Source: Marinomonas flavescens
Lineage (GTDB): Bacteria > Pseudomonadota > Gammaproteobacteria > Pseudomonadales > Marinomonadaceae
Direction: 5' to 3'
NCBI RefSeq assembly: GCF_004352835.1
Contig: NZ_SJSB01000024.1
Coordinates: 1-48,117 of the forward strand
Length of the DNA: 48,117 bases
In this document: positions 38,284 through 47,836 of the stretch, one piece after another
Layout: each line of letters starts with the position of its first letter
Numbering within the stretch: the stretch's first letter is position 1
Made by a program: the position numbers and the translations under genes
Notes under the pieces: model-generated
What the model was told of the DNA's origin: nothing
The model's database searches: none
The model's input: the letters and a program-made list of their open reading frames with translations, nothing else

Positions 38284-38850
38284 ATGAGTGATCAGAAAAA
38301 AACTAATTTAGACGCGGAGCAAGATGTGAACAGCGAAGCAGAAAATCAAGCACCAGAAGAGCTTTTAGAGCCTGAAGCAGAGCTTCTAGAAGAAAATGAT
38401 GAGCTTTTAAAAGCCATAGAAGAAGCGGCGCAATATAAAGAAGCCGCACTTCGCGCTCAAGCAGACGCACAGAATGTTCGTCGCCGTGCTGAGTTAGACG
38501 TTGAAAAAGCGCATAAATTTGGCTTAGAAAAATTTGCTAAGTCGATTGTTAATGTTGCTGACAATTTAGAGCGAGCTTTAACATCAGCGCCTGATACTGG
38601 CGAATCTGACCCGGTTCGTGAAGGTGTCGTGTTAACGCTTAAAGATTTGTTAGAAACATTGGCTCGTTTTGAAGTGAAAGCCGTTGATCCACATGGCGAA
38701 CCGTTCAACCCAGCATTGCACCAAGCTATCACTATGGTGCCAAATCCTGAGTTAGAACCGAATACGGTTATGGACGTCGTTCAAAAAGGTTACACGCTTC
38801 ATGGACGCTTACTACGCCCAGCAATGGTCGTTGTTTCAAGCGCGGCCTAA
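38284..38850 (+). CDS. grpE: nucleotide exchange factor GrpE
   Basis: A 188-residue dimeric cochaperone that releases ADP from DnaK. A very acidic N-terminus (about residues 1-55) and a long helix lead to the DNVRRRAE-type block ([19 protein letters not shown]). The C-terminal beta domain has [14 protein letters not shown] and [18 protein letters not shown]. The ribosome site is TTGGAG. It is first of the grpE-dnaK-dnaJ cluster, behind a sigma-32 promoter. Confidence 0.97.
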   Translation: MSDQKKTNLDAEQDVNSEAENQAPEELLEPEAELLEENDELLKAIEEAAQYKEAALRAQADAQNVRRRAELDVEKAHKFGLEKFAKSIVNVADNLERALTSAPDTGESDPVREGVVLTLKDLLETLARFEVKAVDPHGEPFNPALHQAITMVPNPELEPNTVMDVVQKGYTLHGRLLRPAMVVVSSAA

Positions 38851-38879
38851 TTTAACTGTCATTTTTTTGACACTAGGCG

Positions 38880-38908
38880 CTTGAAAAGCTCAGAAGCGTA
38901 CCCAAATA
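38880..38908 (+). promoter_or_regulatory. possible second sigma-32 promoter before dnaK
   Basis: A perfect CTTGAAA (38880-38886), 14-base spacer, CCCAAATA (38901-38908). The -35 is exact, the -10 is degenerate compared with CCCCATNT. It lies 45 bases before the dnaK start and could give dnaK extra heat-shock expression. Confidence 0.5.
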
Positions 38909-38952
38909 CAGAATTATCATCGTAATAAACGAATTTATAGGAGATACAAACC

Positions 38953-40881
38953 ATGGGTAGAATCATTGGTATTGACTTAGGTACAACAAACTCTTGTGTT
39001 GCTGTACTAGATGGCGAGAAAGCTCGCGTAATTGAAAATGCTGAAGGCGATCGTACCACGCCGTCCATCGTTGCTTTTGCAGAAGATGGTGAAGTTCTAG
39101 TTGGTCAGTCTGCTAAACGTCAAGCAGTGACTAACCCAACAAATACATTGTTTGCTGTTAAGCGCTTGATCGGCCGTAAATTTAAAGATGCGGTTGTTCA
39201 GAAAGATATCTCTATGGTGCCTTACAAAATCGTAGCGGCCGATAACGGCGACGCTTGGGTTGAAGTAAAAGGCGAGAAGAAAGCGCCACCACAAATTTCT
39301 GCTGAAGTTCTTAAGAAAATGAAGAAAACAGCAGAAGATTACCTAGGCGAGAAAGTAACAGAAGCAGTTATCACTGTTCCTGCTTACTTCAACGATTCTC
39401 AGCGTCAAGCAACTAAAGATGCCGGTAAAATTGCGGGTCTAGAAGTTAAACGTATTATTAACGAGCCTACAGCGGCTGCGTTGGCTTACGGCCTAGACAA
39501 AAGTACTGGCGATTCTACTATTGCTGTCTATGACCTTGGTGGTGGTACATTCGATATCTCTATCATCGAAATCGCTGATGTAGATGGTGAGAAACAATTC
39601 GAAGTATTGTCTACCAATGGTGATACTTTCCTAGGTGGTGAAGATTTCGATATGCGTGTTATCGAGTTCTTAGCCTCTGAATTTAAGAAACAGTCTGGTA
39701 TTGATCTACACAACGATCCACTAGCGCTACAACGTTTGAAAGAAGCGGGTGAAAAAGCGAAAGTTGAGTTGTCTTCTTCTTCTCAAACAGAAGTTAACTT
39801 ACCTTACATCACTGCTGATGCATCAGGCCCTAAACACTTGAACGTTAAATTGACTCGTTCTAAGTTGGAGTCTTTGGTTGAAGAGCTTGTAATGAACTCT
39901 CTTGAGCCTTGCCGTCAAGCATTGAAAGATGCCGATCTGAAAGCTTCTGATATCGATGAAGTTATCTTGGTTGGTGGTCAAACTCGTATGCCTCTTGTGC
40001 AAGCGAAAGTGACTGAGTTCTTCGGTAAAGAACCACGTAAAGACGTGAACCCTGATGAAGCGGTTGCTATTGGCGCATCTATTCAAGGCGCGGTACTTTC
40101 TGGTGATGTAAAAGACGTTCTTCTTCTAGACGTTACACCATTGTCTCTAGGTATCGAGACTATGGGTGGTGTTATGACGGCATTGATCGAGAAAAACACT
40201 ACGATTCCTACTAAGAAATCGCAAACTTTCTCTACTGCTGAAGACAATCAAAATGCAGTAACTATCCATGCATTGCAGGGTGAGCGTAAACAAGCGTCTC
40301 AGAATAAGTCTCTAGGTCGTTTCGACTTGGCTGACATTCCGCCAGCTCCACGTGGCGTGCCACAAATCGAAGTAAGCTTCGACCTTGATGCCAATGGTAT
40401 CTTGAGTGTGTCTGCGAAAGATAAAGCGACGGGTAAAGAGCAGTCTATCGTTATCAAATCTTCTTCAGGTCTTAGTGATGAAGAAGTTGAAAAAATGGTT
40501 CAGGATGCTGAAGCAAACGCAGAAGAAGATCGTAAGTTTGAAGAGCTTGTACAAGTTCGCAACACGGCTGATGGTATGATTCACGCAACTCGCAAAACTT
40601 TGACTGATGCTGGCGATAAAGCAACAGAAGAAGAGAAAACAGCGATTGAAACTGCGATTACTGAACTTGAAGAAGCATTAACATCTAACGACAAAGAGAA
40701 AATCGAAGAGAAAACCAATGCGTTGACTCAAGCGTCTGGCTCTTTGGCTCAGAAGATGTATGCAGAAGCTGAAGGTGCTCAAGCTGGCGCTCAACCAGGT
40801 GCTGAAGAAGCTACTTCTGGTAAAGCTCAGGACGATGCAGTAGATGCTGAATTCGAAGAAGTAAAAGAAGATAAAAAATAA
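38953..40881 (+). CDS. dnaK: chaperone DnaK (Hsp70)
   Basis: A 642-residue ATP-driven folding chaperone. The nucleotide-binding domain (1 to about 385) shows [50 protein letters not shown] and [13 protein letters not shown]. The hydrophobic linker [15 protein letters not shown] follows, then the substrate-binding beta domain and helical lid. The C-terminus is the conserved acidic tail ending EEVKEDKK. The ribosome site is aggaga. Codon choice looks highly expression-optimised compared with neighbours. Confidence 0.99.
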   Translation: MGRIIGIDLGTTNSCVAVLDGEKARVIENAEGDRTTPSIVAFAEDGEVLVGQSAKRQAVTNPTNTLFAVKRLIGRKFKDAVVQKDISMVPYKIVAADNGDAWVEVKGEKKAPPQISAEVLKKMKKTAEDYLGEKVTEAVITVPAYFNDSQRQATKDAGKIAGLEVKRIINEPTAAALAYGLDKSTGDSTIAVYDLGGGTFDISIIEIADVDGEKQFEVLSTNGDTFLGGEDFDMRVIEFLASEFKKQSGIDLHNDPLALQRLKEAGEKAKVELSSSSQTEVNLPYITADASGPKHLNVKLTRSKLESLVEELVMNSLEPCRQALKDADLKASDIDEVILVGGQTRMPLVQAKVTEFFGKEPRKDVNPDEAVAIGASIQGAVLSGDVKDVLLLDVTPLSLGIETMGGVMTALIEKNTTIPTKKSQTFSTAEDNQNAVTIHALQGERKQASQNKSLGRFDLADIPPAPRGVPQIEVSFDLDANGILSVSAKDKATGKEQSIVIKSSSGLSDEEVEKMVQDAEANAEEDRKFEELVQVRNTADGMIHATRKTLTDAGDKATEEEKTAIETAITELEEALTSNDKEKIEEKTNALTQASGSLAQKMYAEAEGAQAGAQPGAEEATSGKAQDDAVDAEFEEVKEDKK

Positions 40882-40925
40882 GCCGTAACGCTTGTTTTGG
40901 TTACCCTAACTTTATGGGTTGATAT

Positions 40926-40956
40926 AGCGAACACGGTTTTAGGACCGTGTTTTGCT
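40926..40956 (+). terminator. hairpin after dnaK
   Basis: aacacggt (40930-40937) pairs with accgtgtt (40944-40951), extended by outer pairs, followed by a short T-stretch. It probably attenuates transcription from dnaK into dnaJ, 140 bases downstream. Confidence 0.6.
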
Positions 40957-41094
40957 ATTTGTAAACCAGTGAATAAAGTTAGGTCTATAAAAGCTTTATG
41001 ACTCTTTTAACTGAGAATCTTTTATCCAGTTATTAACGACAAGTTTTTCTTTCAAATTTTTAATTCAGACTTTATCAATTCAGGAATGCCAGCG

Positions 41095-42228
41095 ATGAGC
41101 AAAAGAGACTATTACGACGTTCTTGGGGTGGCCAAAGGCGCGGATAAAAAAGACATCAAAAAAGCTTATCGCTCTTTAGCGAATAAGTACCATCCAGATA
41201 AAAACCCAGACAATGCCGAATCATTAGAAAAATTTAAAGAAGTCGCGGAAGCTTACGAAATCTTATCGTCTGATGATAAGCGTGAAGCGTATGACCGTTT
41301 TGGTCATGAAGGCGTGAATGGCCAAGGCGGCGGCTACGGTGGTGGTGCTGGCGCTGGTGGTTTTAGTGATATTTTTGGTGATGTATTTGGTGATATTTTT
41401 GGCGGAGGAGGCGGTGGCGGTGGTCAAAGCCGTACACGTCGAGGTTCCGATTTACGTTACACATTAGAGTTGGATCTTGAGCAAGCCGTTTGGGGTTGCG
41501 ATGAAAAAATTCGTATTCCTACTTTGGTTAATTGTAAACCTTGTGATGGTTCTGGCGCCAAGAAGGGCTCGAAACCGAAGACCTGTAATACCTGTGGTGG
41601 TGCTGGTCAAGTTCGTATGTCGCAAGGCTTCTTTTCTGTACAACAGGCTTGTCCTGAATGTCACGGTCAAGGTCAGGTTATTTCTAACCCTTGTCCTGAG
41701 TGTCATGGTCAAGGTCGTATTCAAGAATACAAAACGCTTAATGTTAAAATTCCAGCGGGTGTTGACACGGGTGACCGTATTCGTCTTTCTGGAGAAGGAG
41801 AAGCCGGAGCACATGGTGGCCCAGCGGGTGATTTGTTTGTTCAGGTCTCTGTTAAGCCGCATAGCATCTTTGAACGCGATGGTGCCAACTTGTACTGCGA
41901 AGTACCGATTAGCTTTACAACAGCGGCACTAGGTGGCGAAATTGATGTTCCTACTTTAGACGGTCGTGTGCGACTGAAAGTGACGGCTGAGTGTCAGAGT
42001 GGGAAGTTGTTCCGTCTGCGAAATAAAGGTGTTAAGCCTGTTCGTGGTGGTCCACAAGGTGACTTGATTTGTAAGGTTGCAGTGGAAACGCCCGTGAATT
42101 TGACGGCACGCCAGAAAGAATTACTTACTGAACTTGCTGATAGTATGGGCGATGAAACGGATCACTCTCCTAAGCAGAAGAGCTGGTTTGATGGTGTAAA
42201 ACGTTTCTTTGATGATATTAAAAAGTAA
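41095..42228 (+). CDS. dnaJ: chaperone DnaJ (Hsp40)
   Basis: A 377-residue cochaperone that delivers clients to DnaK and stimulates its ATPase. The J domain (about 1-70) has the HPD motif (YHPDKNP). A glycine/phenylalanine-rich stretch (about 73-110) follows. Four CXXCXGXG repeats bind two zincs ([24 protein letters not shown] twice). The C-terminal domain has [21 protein letters not shown] chose ATG 41095 because AGGA is nine bases upstream; the earlier ATG at 41086 is too close to it. Confidence 0.97.
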   Translation: MSKRDYYDVLGVAKGADKKDIKKAYRSLANKYHPDKNPDNAESLEKFKEVAEAYEILSSDDKREAYDRFGHEGVNGQGGGYGGGAGAGGFSDIFGDVFGDIFGGGGGGGGQSRTRRGSDLRYTLELDLEQAVWGCDEKIRIPTLVNCKPCDGSGAKKGSKPKTCNTCGGAGQVRMSQGFFSVQQACPECHGQGQVISNPCPECHGQGRIQEYKTLNVKIPAGVDTGDRIRLSGEGEAGAHGGPAGDLFVQVSVKPHSIFERDGANLYCEVPISFTTAALGGEIDVPTLDGRVRLKVTAECQSGKLFRLRNKGVKPVRGGPQGDLICKVAVETPVNLTARQKELLTELADSMGDETDHSPKQKSWFDGVKRFFDDIKK

Positions 42229-42253
42229 TGGTTTGATCTTACTTAAAAGTATT

Positions 42254-42280
42254 AAAAAGGCGCTTATTTAGCGCCTTTTT
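42254..42280. terminator. terminator of dnaJ overlapping the convergent kinase gene end
   Basis: aaaaaggcgc (42254-42263) pairs with gcgccttttt (42271-42280) around a 7-base loop. The stop codon of the minus-strand kinase lies in this loop, so the hairpin is partly coding. Confidence 0.85.
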
Positions 42281-42875
42281 CTTTGAGTAAAAAATCGATA
42301 TGACTGCGTAATAGGTTAGCCGCATTGGTGAAGCTTTTATTATTCGGAATAATAAAGTCTGCTTTTCCCCGAATATCGATGGTTTTTAATGACGCTTGAC
42401 GGACGTGACGCATATAGCGACTTGTCACTTCATTTACATTGCGACCGCGCTCAGCGATGTCACGCTTAAGGCGACGAACAATGGCAATGTCCATGTCAGT
42501 ATCGACATAAAACAGATAGTCTACAGCATCACGAATACCTGCATCTTGGAACATCATGTGACCTTCGACGAGGACGATATGTGTTGGCTCAAGGTTTCGG
42601 TAACCTACGCGTTTGTGCTGTGAATGGTCATACTCAGGGATTTCATTTGGCTGCTGTCGGTTTTTGCAATTATGAATGGCTAACGTTAAGCTCTCTATGT
42701 CCAATGAGCTTAAATCATCAAAATTGTAGACATCAGGGTCTATACTGCCGCATCCATTATAAAAACTGTCCTGGCATAAAACAGTGATTTTATCACCTTG
42801 GCCTTCGGCTAATAGTGAACAAAGTCGGCTTTTTCCACTACCAGATACCCCTGTGATGCCAATAACAAGCGCCAT
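42264..42875 (-). CDS. udk: uridine kinase-like P-loop phosphotransferase
   Basis: A 203-residue cytosolic kinase of the uridine/cytidine kinase family, expected to phosphorylate uridine for pyrimidine salvage. The P-loop is GITGVSGSGKS (6-16). It is followed by LCQDSFYNG, IVLVEGHMMFQDAGIRDAVD and RRLKRDIAERGRNVNEV, which match the Udk lid region. It is close to E. coli Udk in length (213), but several family positions differ, so another nucleoside substrate is possible. It converges with dnaJ and uses an overlapping terminator. Confidence 0.78.
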   Translation of the reverse strand: MALVIGITGVSGSGKSRLCSLLAEGQGDKITVLCQDSFYNGCGSIDPDVYNFDDLSSLDIESLTLAIHNCKNRQQPNEIPEYDHSQHKRVGYRNLEPTHIVLVEGHMMFQDAGIRDAVDYLFYVDTDMDIAIVRRLKRDIAERGRNVNEVTSRYMRHVRQASLKTIDIRGKADFIIPNNKSFTNAANLLRSHIDFLLKEKGAK

Positions 42876-43305
42876 GTATTACCTCAGTCAATAAATTGAT
42901 GCGCCTCTCAATATGAGAGGCTTGAATGGCGGAGGATATTAGCAGATTTTCCTAGCCTCTGCTTGTCTTGAATCTAGAAAATTCGGTGTATCATCTAAGG
43001 TTCTTTGTTTAATTTTTTGCTGTTTAGATACGTACATACTGCTTTTTATTGTTATTCAAAACCAGATAATTCATTAGTCAATTTACCTAAATTAAGTCTG
43101 CTTAATAGCTAAAACTAGAAAGCTCACGCTACTGTGTTTAGAATAACTCAAGAAAATTGGGTTGAAAAAGCCGCGATTCTAGATATAGAAACGCAGCTTT
43201 CTGTTGCTTCTTCCCATCCTAAGCGTTTTTTAGTTGCACACTGAAATTATAAATACCTTCCTTGATTCGCTAGGTGCTGTGGTATCTAAATTAAACGCTC
43301 GCAAC
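42876..43305. other. intergenic region between the kinase and tctA
   Basis: About 430 AT-rich bases. A 36-codon open frame on the plus strand (GTG 43134 to TGA 43244) has coding-like composition (TQENWVEKAAILDIETQL) but a weak ribosome site and no known relative; it may be a gene fragment. No terminator for tctA is obvious. Confidence 0.35.
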
Positions 43306-44775
43306 TTAACCTTTTTTGTTTCTTCTTATCGTTGACCAAAGTGAGAATATCGCCATGGCTATAAATGCTAATGCGATAGGTCTTTCATAGAGAAATGACC
43401 AACTTCCATCATACATAAGCAATGATCTTCTTAAGTTTGTTTCAGCCATAGGACCCAGTATGATAGCGAGTAAGATTGGCGAGGTTGGGATCTTTAACTT
43501 ACCTAGAATAAAGCCTAAAACCCCAAATACTATGGCAATGCCAACATCAAACATAGAATTATTGATCGCATAGGCTCCAACGATAGACAAGAAAATAATA
43601 ATGGGAATCATCAATAATTTTGGAACTTTAGTTATTTGGCAGAAAAATCTAATGCCAAACAAACCTATCAGTAACATGACAATGTTAGCAACGAGCATGG
43701 AGCTGAAAATACCGTAGACGATTTCTGGATTCTGAGTGAATAGAAGGGGGCCAGGTGTTAAACCTTGAACAATCAATGCACCTAATAGTACCGCTGAAAC
43801 GGCATCACCTGGCACACCTAATGTTAGTAGGGGGACTAATGAACCGCCAGTTACCCCGTTGTTTCCAGATTCAGCTGCAGCGAGTCCTTTAATAGATCCA
43901 TTGCCAAATTCTTCAGGATTTTTAGATGCTCTCTTAGCTTCGTTGTAACAAACAAAGGCCGATATATCAGCACCTGCCCCCGGAACAGCTCCAATAGATG
44001 TGCCAAGTAAAGCGCTCTTTATTGTAGTGGGAAGGATATTTTTTAAATCTTTTAAACTCATTAATTTACTGTTAAATTTCTCCGCCACCTTTGTTTTTAA
44101 GTTTAGGTTTTCTAATTGATTTAAGGCCTCTGAAATGGCAAATAATCCAATTAATACTGGTATGACATTTATGCCATTGTAAAGGTCCATTATACCAAAT
44201 GTGAAGCGAGGTACACTGGTTATAGGGTCAAGACCTACTGTAGAAACCAGCAATCCAATAGTGCCAGCCAACAACCCTTTCAATATGTTATTTGACGACA
44301 CACTTGCAATGATGGTTAAACCAAATAATGCTAGTGCAAAATATTCTGGTGCACTAAATCGAAGCGCAAACTTCGCTAGCATAGGTGCTATGGCGATTAA
44401 AACAATGGTACTAATTAAACCACCAATGAATGAGGCTACAACAGATATGCTTAATGCGCGAGCAGCTTCACCCTTTAGCGTCAGAGCATAGCCGTCTAGA
44501 ACTGATGCTGCTGAAGCGGGTGTGCCAGGCGTTTTTAATAATATGGCAGCGATAGAGCCGCCATATATACCACCAATATATACCCCAATAAGCATAACCA
44601 TTGCTGCAATTGGCGCCATTCCAAAAGTAAAAGGCAGTAATATTGCAACCCCCATAGTGGCTGTTAAACCAGGTAAGGCACCGAGAATGATACCGCCTAA
44701 AACCCCAAAGACGAGTACAGGAAATATGCTTAAACTAAACGCAGCACCAAGGCCACCTAACAAATAATCAATCAT
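43306..44775 (-). CDS. tctA: tripartite tricarboxylate transporter large membrane subunit TctA
   Basis: A 489-residue, about 12-helix inner-membrane protein that carries the substrate with the TctB subunit. Family motifs are GILGALPGLTATMGVAIL-like GIILGALPGLTATMG (about 35), PGTPASAASVLDGYAL, GAVPGAGADISAFVCY and ESGNNGVTGGSLVPLLTLGVPGD. I chose ATG 44775 with AGAGG six bases upstream; it overlaps the tctB stop by eight bases. The substrate is not predictable; homologues take up citrate and other carboxylates. Confidence 0.93.
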   Translation of the reverse strand: MIDYLLGGLGAAFSLSIFPVLVFGVLGGIILGALPGLTATMGVAILLPFTFGMAPIAAMVMLIGVYIGGIYGGSIAAILLKTPGTPASAASVLDGYALTLKGEAARALSISVVASFIGGLISTIVLIAIAPMLAKFALRFSAPEYFALALFGLTIIASVSSNNILKGLLAGTIGLLVSTVGLDPITSVPRFTFGIMDLYNGINVIPVLIGLFAISEALNQLENLNLKTKVAEKFNSKLMSLKDLKNILPTTIKSALLGTSIGAVPGAGADISAFVCYNEAKRASKNPEEFGNGSIKGLAAAESGNNGVTGGSLVPLLTLGVPGDAVSAVLLGALIVQGLTPGPLLFTQNPEIVYGIFSSMLVANIVMLLIGLFGIRFFCQITKVPKLLMIPIIIFLSIVGAYAINNSMFDVGIAIVFGVLGFILGKLKIPTSPILLAIILGPMAETNLRRSLLMYDGSWSFLYERPIALAFIAMAIFSLWSTIRRNKKG

Positions 44776-45235
44776 AAAAGCCTCTAAAAAAAACACCTTC
44801 AGGGAGTGAAATTACAAAAACATGGCCGAATAGGTAATAGATAGCGACAACAAAAACATAAGCAAAAAGATAGTAAGAAGGTTTCTTAGTTTTCAAATAG
44901 GCCAAATACAACGTGAAGGCTATTAAGCTAGCAACGAGGTAACCAAGAAGGTGAATAAGAACTGCGTAGGTGATTAAGAAGCATAAGCCAAACAATGACA
45001 TTTTTGAAAATATCTTTTCGGATTCAATCGCTTCGATCTTCTTTGCTCTTTGTTGTATTAGTAATGCAATACAAATTAAAATTTGAGCGATGGCTAACAC
45101 AGTAGGAAAGAATTTAGCCCCCACACTTGCATCTTGCTGACCATAAGAAGGTACTGAGAATTGAGGTATTACTGCTAAGATTATCGCGCTGACGACAATC
45201 ATTAATACAGGGAAAACGACGCCTCTGTTAAACAT
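44768..45235 (-). CDS. tctB: tripartite tricarboxylate transporter small membrane subunit TctB
   Basis: A 155-residue, four-helix membrane protein of the TctB family. The order tctC-tctB-tctA is the standard one. ATG 45235 gives MFNRGVVFPVLMIVVSAIIL, the typical short N-terminus, and has AAGGG upstream; an in-frame ATG at 45307 would overrun the tctC-tctB gap. TctB proteins are poorly conserved, so the assignment leans on position and topology. Confidence 0.85.
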   Translation of the reverse strand: MFNRGVVFPVLMIVVSAIILAVIPQFSVPSYGQQDASVGAKFFPTVLAIAQILICIALLIQQRAKKIEAIESEKIFSKMSLFGLCFLITYAVLIHLLGYLVASLIAFTLYLAYLKTKKPSYYLFAYVFVVAIYYLFGHVFVISLPEGVFFRGFYD

Positions 45236-45318
45236 ATAATGAAACCCTTTTGAGATAAACAAAACTAGTAATGACAAGGGGTCACTATATTGCGAAGACG
45301 ACCCCACCTAGTTTGTAA

Positions 45319-46245
45319 TTACTGAATCAATGTGCTTAAAGATTTAGTATCGTCTTTAACAAATTGAGTAAACTCGACAGCGTTCATATTATGAATAGTC
45401 ATCGCTCCTTTCGTCATGAAGTGTTTAAAATTATCTGACGCCATTGCTTGGTCAAATGCTTTGCCTAACGTTTTAATGATCTTGTCTGGAGTGCTTTTGG
45501 GTGCAGCAATGCCACGCCATGTCCCCGTGGTCACGTTAACGCCTTGCTCTATTAGGGTAGGGACATTGGGAATGTATGAAATACGTTTCTTAGACATAAC
45601 GCCTAAGGCTTTTAACTGCCCTGATCTAAGTTGAGAAATTGCCTCTCCAGGAGTAACCATTGTGACAGCAGTATGTCCACCTAATACCGACGGAATTGCT
45701 TCTGAAGAGCCATTATAGGGGATGGCATTCAATTTAATTCCTTGGTTTTTTTCAAGCGCCATTAAATAAAAGTTCGGAGCGGCTGTTGATGCGAATTTTA
45801 CTTCACCGGGATGTGCTTTTGCCTCAGTGATTAAGTCATTAATGTTATTGAAAGGGCTGTCTTTGTTTACCAGAACAACAGCAGGATCTAGGTTTATCAT
45901 ACGAATTAATTTGAAGTCATTTACATCATTTTGCATCAAGCCCATTTGCGGTAGCGAGGCGATTTCGCGAGTGACAACGGTTAAGGTATAACCATCTCCG
46001 CGCTGTTGTGCTCCGTAGCTCATGCCTACTGCGCCCGAGCCTCCAGTCCGGTTCATTACTGAAATGCTTGTTCCAAGTATATCTTTTGCGCTGTTTGCAA
46101 TAGCACGGGCAACTGAATCTGTGCCACCACCGGCACCAAATGGCACTATCAAACGGATATTTTTGGTGGGGTAGTCAGCGGAAAAAGCAGATACAGAGGC
46201 TAAAACCCCCGCCATAAAAATGACACTTTTAATTATCTTGTTCAT
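45319..46245 (-). CDS. tctC: tripartite tricarboxylate transporter periplasmic binding protein TctC (Bug family)
   Basis: A 308-residue secreted substrate-binding protein. A signal peptide (about residues 1-23, cleaved after SAFSA) precedes YPTKNIRLIVPFGAGGGTDSVAR, the hallmark of Bug/TctC receptors. Further family blocks are RTGGSGAVG and VPTLIEQGVNV. It captures a carboxylate in the periplasm for TctAB. First transporter gene of the operon; an unrecognised gene lies 45 bases upstream on the same strand. Confidence 0.93.
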   Translation of the reverse strand: MNKIIKSVIFMAGVLASVSAFSADYPTKNIRLIVPFGAGGGTDSVARAIANSAKDILGTSISVMNRTGGSGAVGMSYGAQQRGDGYTLTVVTREIASLPQMGLMQNDVNDFKLIRMINLDPAVVLVNKDSPFNNINDLITEAKAHPGEVKFASTAAPNFYLMALEKNQGIKLNAIPYNGSSEAIPSVLGGHTAVTMVTPGEAISQLRSGQLKALGVMSKKRISYIPNVPTLIEQGVNVTTGTWRGIAAPKSTPDKIIKTLGKAFDQAMASDNFKHFMTKGAMTIHNMNAVEFTQFVKDDTKSLSTLIQ

Positions 46246-46290
46246 AAAATCAATCCTATTTTTGTATTTATTTTTGTATTTATTTCTTCT

Positions 46291-46767
46291 TTAACTGTTT
46301 TTGTAAGCTTTAGTAGGAGTATCTATTTTAGATTGTTGGTAGTCATTCATGGCCAATTGCTCAAATGCTAGAGCAACCCACCCGCTCACCAACATATCAA
46401 ACCATTGTTGGACACCGCTGCAGGCTACAACAATATCGCCATAAACAAAGGATCCATAGAACAGAACATCTTCATCACGTAGTGAAGAAGGGTGTATTGC
46501 TTGATGATTAATATTAGAACTTCGATCTCGCCAAGCTTGAGCTGCTTTTTTCCTAGCAAGAACCTCGAAAGGGATAGTCCATTCTAAATTCTTGATAGAT
46601 TCTTGATATAAAATCGCGTCTTCAAATGTTGACTCCCAAGGTTTAATTCTGGGGTCCATAACTACAATATGCAGTTCTTTTCGATTGGTTTGGTCAAACA
46701 ACTTTTCTATCGCTGGTTTAACCAATTCAATTGCATCTATAGCCAGCTGTTTATGATTTCTCGCCAT
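46291..46767 (-). CDS. conserved-looking protein of unknown function preceding tctCBA
   Basis: A 158-residue soluble protein with no signal peptide or membrane helix. I do not recognise its family. Visible features are a basic N-terminus, a beta-strand-like LHIVVMDPRIKPWES near residue 32, EVLARKKAAQAWRDRSS near 88 and a hydrophobic VVACSGVQQWFDMLVSGWVALAF near 112 that could form the core. It starts the probable operon with tctCBA (45-base gap), which suggests a role in metabolism or sensing of the transported acid. Ribosome site aggag is present. Confidence 0.7.
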   Translation of the reverse strand: MARNHKQLAIDAIELVKPAIEKLFDQTNRKELHIVVMDPRIKPWESTFEDAILYQESIKNLEWTIPFEVLARKKAAQAWRDRSSNINHQAIHPSSLRDEDVLFYGSFVYGDIVVACSGVQQWFDMLVSGWVALAFEQLAMNDYQQSKIDTPTKAYKNS

Positions 46768-47351
46768 GCCAAACTCCTATTCTTAGACGACCATAAAAAA
46801 CGCATTCATTGCCAATATTCTCGTTAGATATCCGAGTTTTAAACTCTAGAGAGCTACGCTAATGATTCTTTCTAAGTAGGCTAGTGTTTACTAAGCCGTT
46901 GATTAAAGAATTTACAATTTAGCATAATATAATACTACAAATAAAGGGCTTTTAGCAGATTAGCCGTTGGTTTAATAGTTGGTTAACCCCTACATAGTAA
47001 TATTTTCCAAATCCAATAGACTCTGTTGTTTTCTCAATAGGAGTATCAGACTTATGTTTACACCATCTTCTCAGAGCCATGTCACCCAGATCTGTGGACC
47101 TATGGATATGTGTTAAGCCTCTGTCAGTCTATGTAATATCGTCGCGTATGATCTTGAAAAAGAGTCATATAGCTAGCAGATTGTTGTCTTTTGTGGCCGA
47201 ACTCTCAATAAAGGAAAGATTCTTCAATGGTCAAATAATTGCTTTTGGCTTTATTACAAGTGACTTAAAAAAGGTCACTTCTAATAGCTGATGGACACGC
47301 TTTTAAGATCCGACAGAAAAAAGCTCCCAAGTGCTGACGGATTATAAAATA
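46768..47351. other. intergenic region upstream of the tct operon
   Basis: About 580 AT-rich bases without a supported gene. It should contain the tct promoter on the minus strand. A hairpin aagtgac (47258-47264) with gtcactt (47274-47280) is present. The plus-strand open frame 47079-47291 lacks coding character. Confidence 0.4.
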
Positions 47352-47357
47352 TAGTTA

Positions 47358-47714
47358 GACAAATCTGCACAACAGGTCCTGCTGACCTCTTTGCTTGGAA
47401 AAGCGATCCAATTAAATCTGAATTAATGGGACAAACTCACCACTTATCTCCAAGACGGTGAAATTAATATCGACAATAACCGAGCAGAACGTGCGATCAA
47501 GCCCTTCGTGATTGGCCGTAAAAATTGGTTGTTCTCTAACACCGGCAATGGCCCCCGATCCAGCGCGATGCTTTACAGTATTATCGAGACAGGCAAAGCG
47601 AATGGGCTGATCCCATACGACTATCTGGCGATCTTGTTTGAAAAACTGCCGTTATTGGCTGATGAAAGTGACCAGAAAGAAATAGACAGCTTACTGCCAT
47701 GGAACATCAAATAG
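47358..47714 (+). pseudogene. IS66-family transposase (TnpC) C-terminal remnant
   Basis: In one frame the sequence gives AQQVLLTSLLGKAIQLNLN, an in-frame TAA (47424-47426), then [18 protein letters not shown] and [20 protein letters not shown] up to a natural end at LLPWNIK. This is the C-terminal third of an IS66 transposase, including the IDNNRAER segment with the last catalytic acidic residue. The N-terminus is missing and the internal stop confirms decay. The left end merges into unrecognised sequence. Confidence 0.88.
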
Positions 47715-47799
47715 AGACAAATAAAAGGACTCTTTAGGGTATCCTTGACGCGCGGAGATCATCCTGAAGGCTTAATACAGGCAATCTGTGACAGCATTA

Positions 47800-47830
47800 C
47801 ACCTGAATTCAAGTCCGAAGTGCGACACTT
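47800..47830. repeat. probable terminal inverted repeat of the IS30-family element
   Basis: Immediately after the stop of the IS30 transposase the minus strand reads gtgtcgcacttcgga ... gaattc, resembling the IS30-family right end (gtcgcactt core). The other end is outside the window, so the assignment is by pattern only. Confidence 0.45.
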
Positions 47831-47836
47831 TTCACT

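Noticed and set aside
47079..47291. 70-codon plus-strand frame upstream of the IS66 remnant
   Set aside because: No ribosome site, no recognisable motif, composition like the surrounding non-coding DNA.
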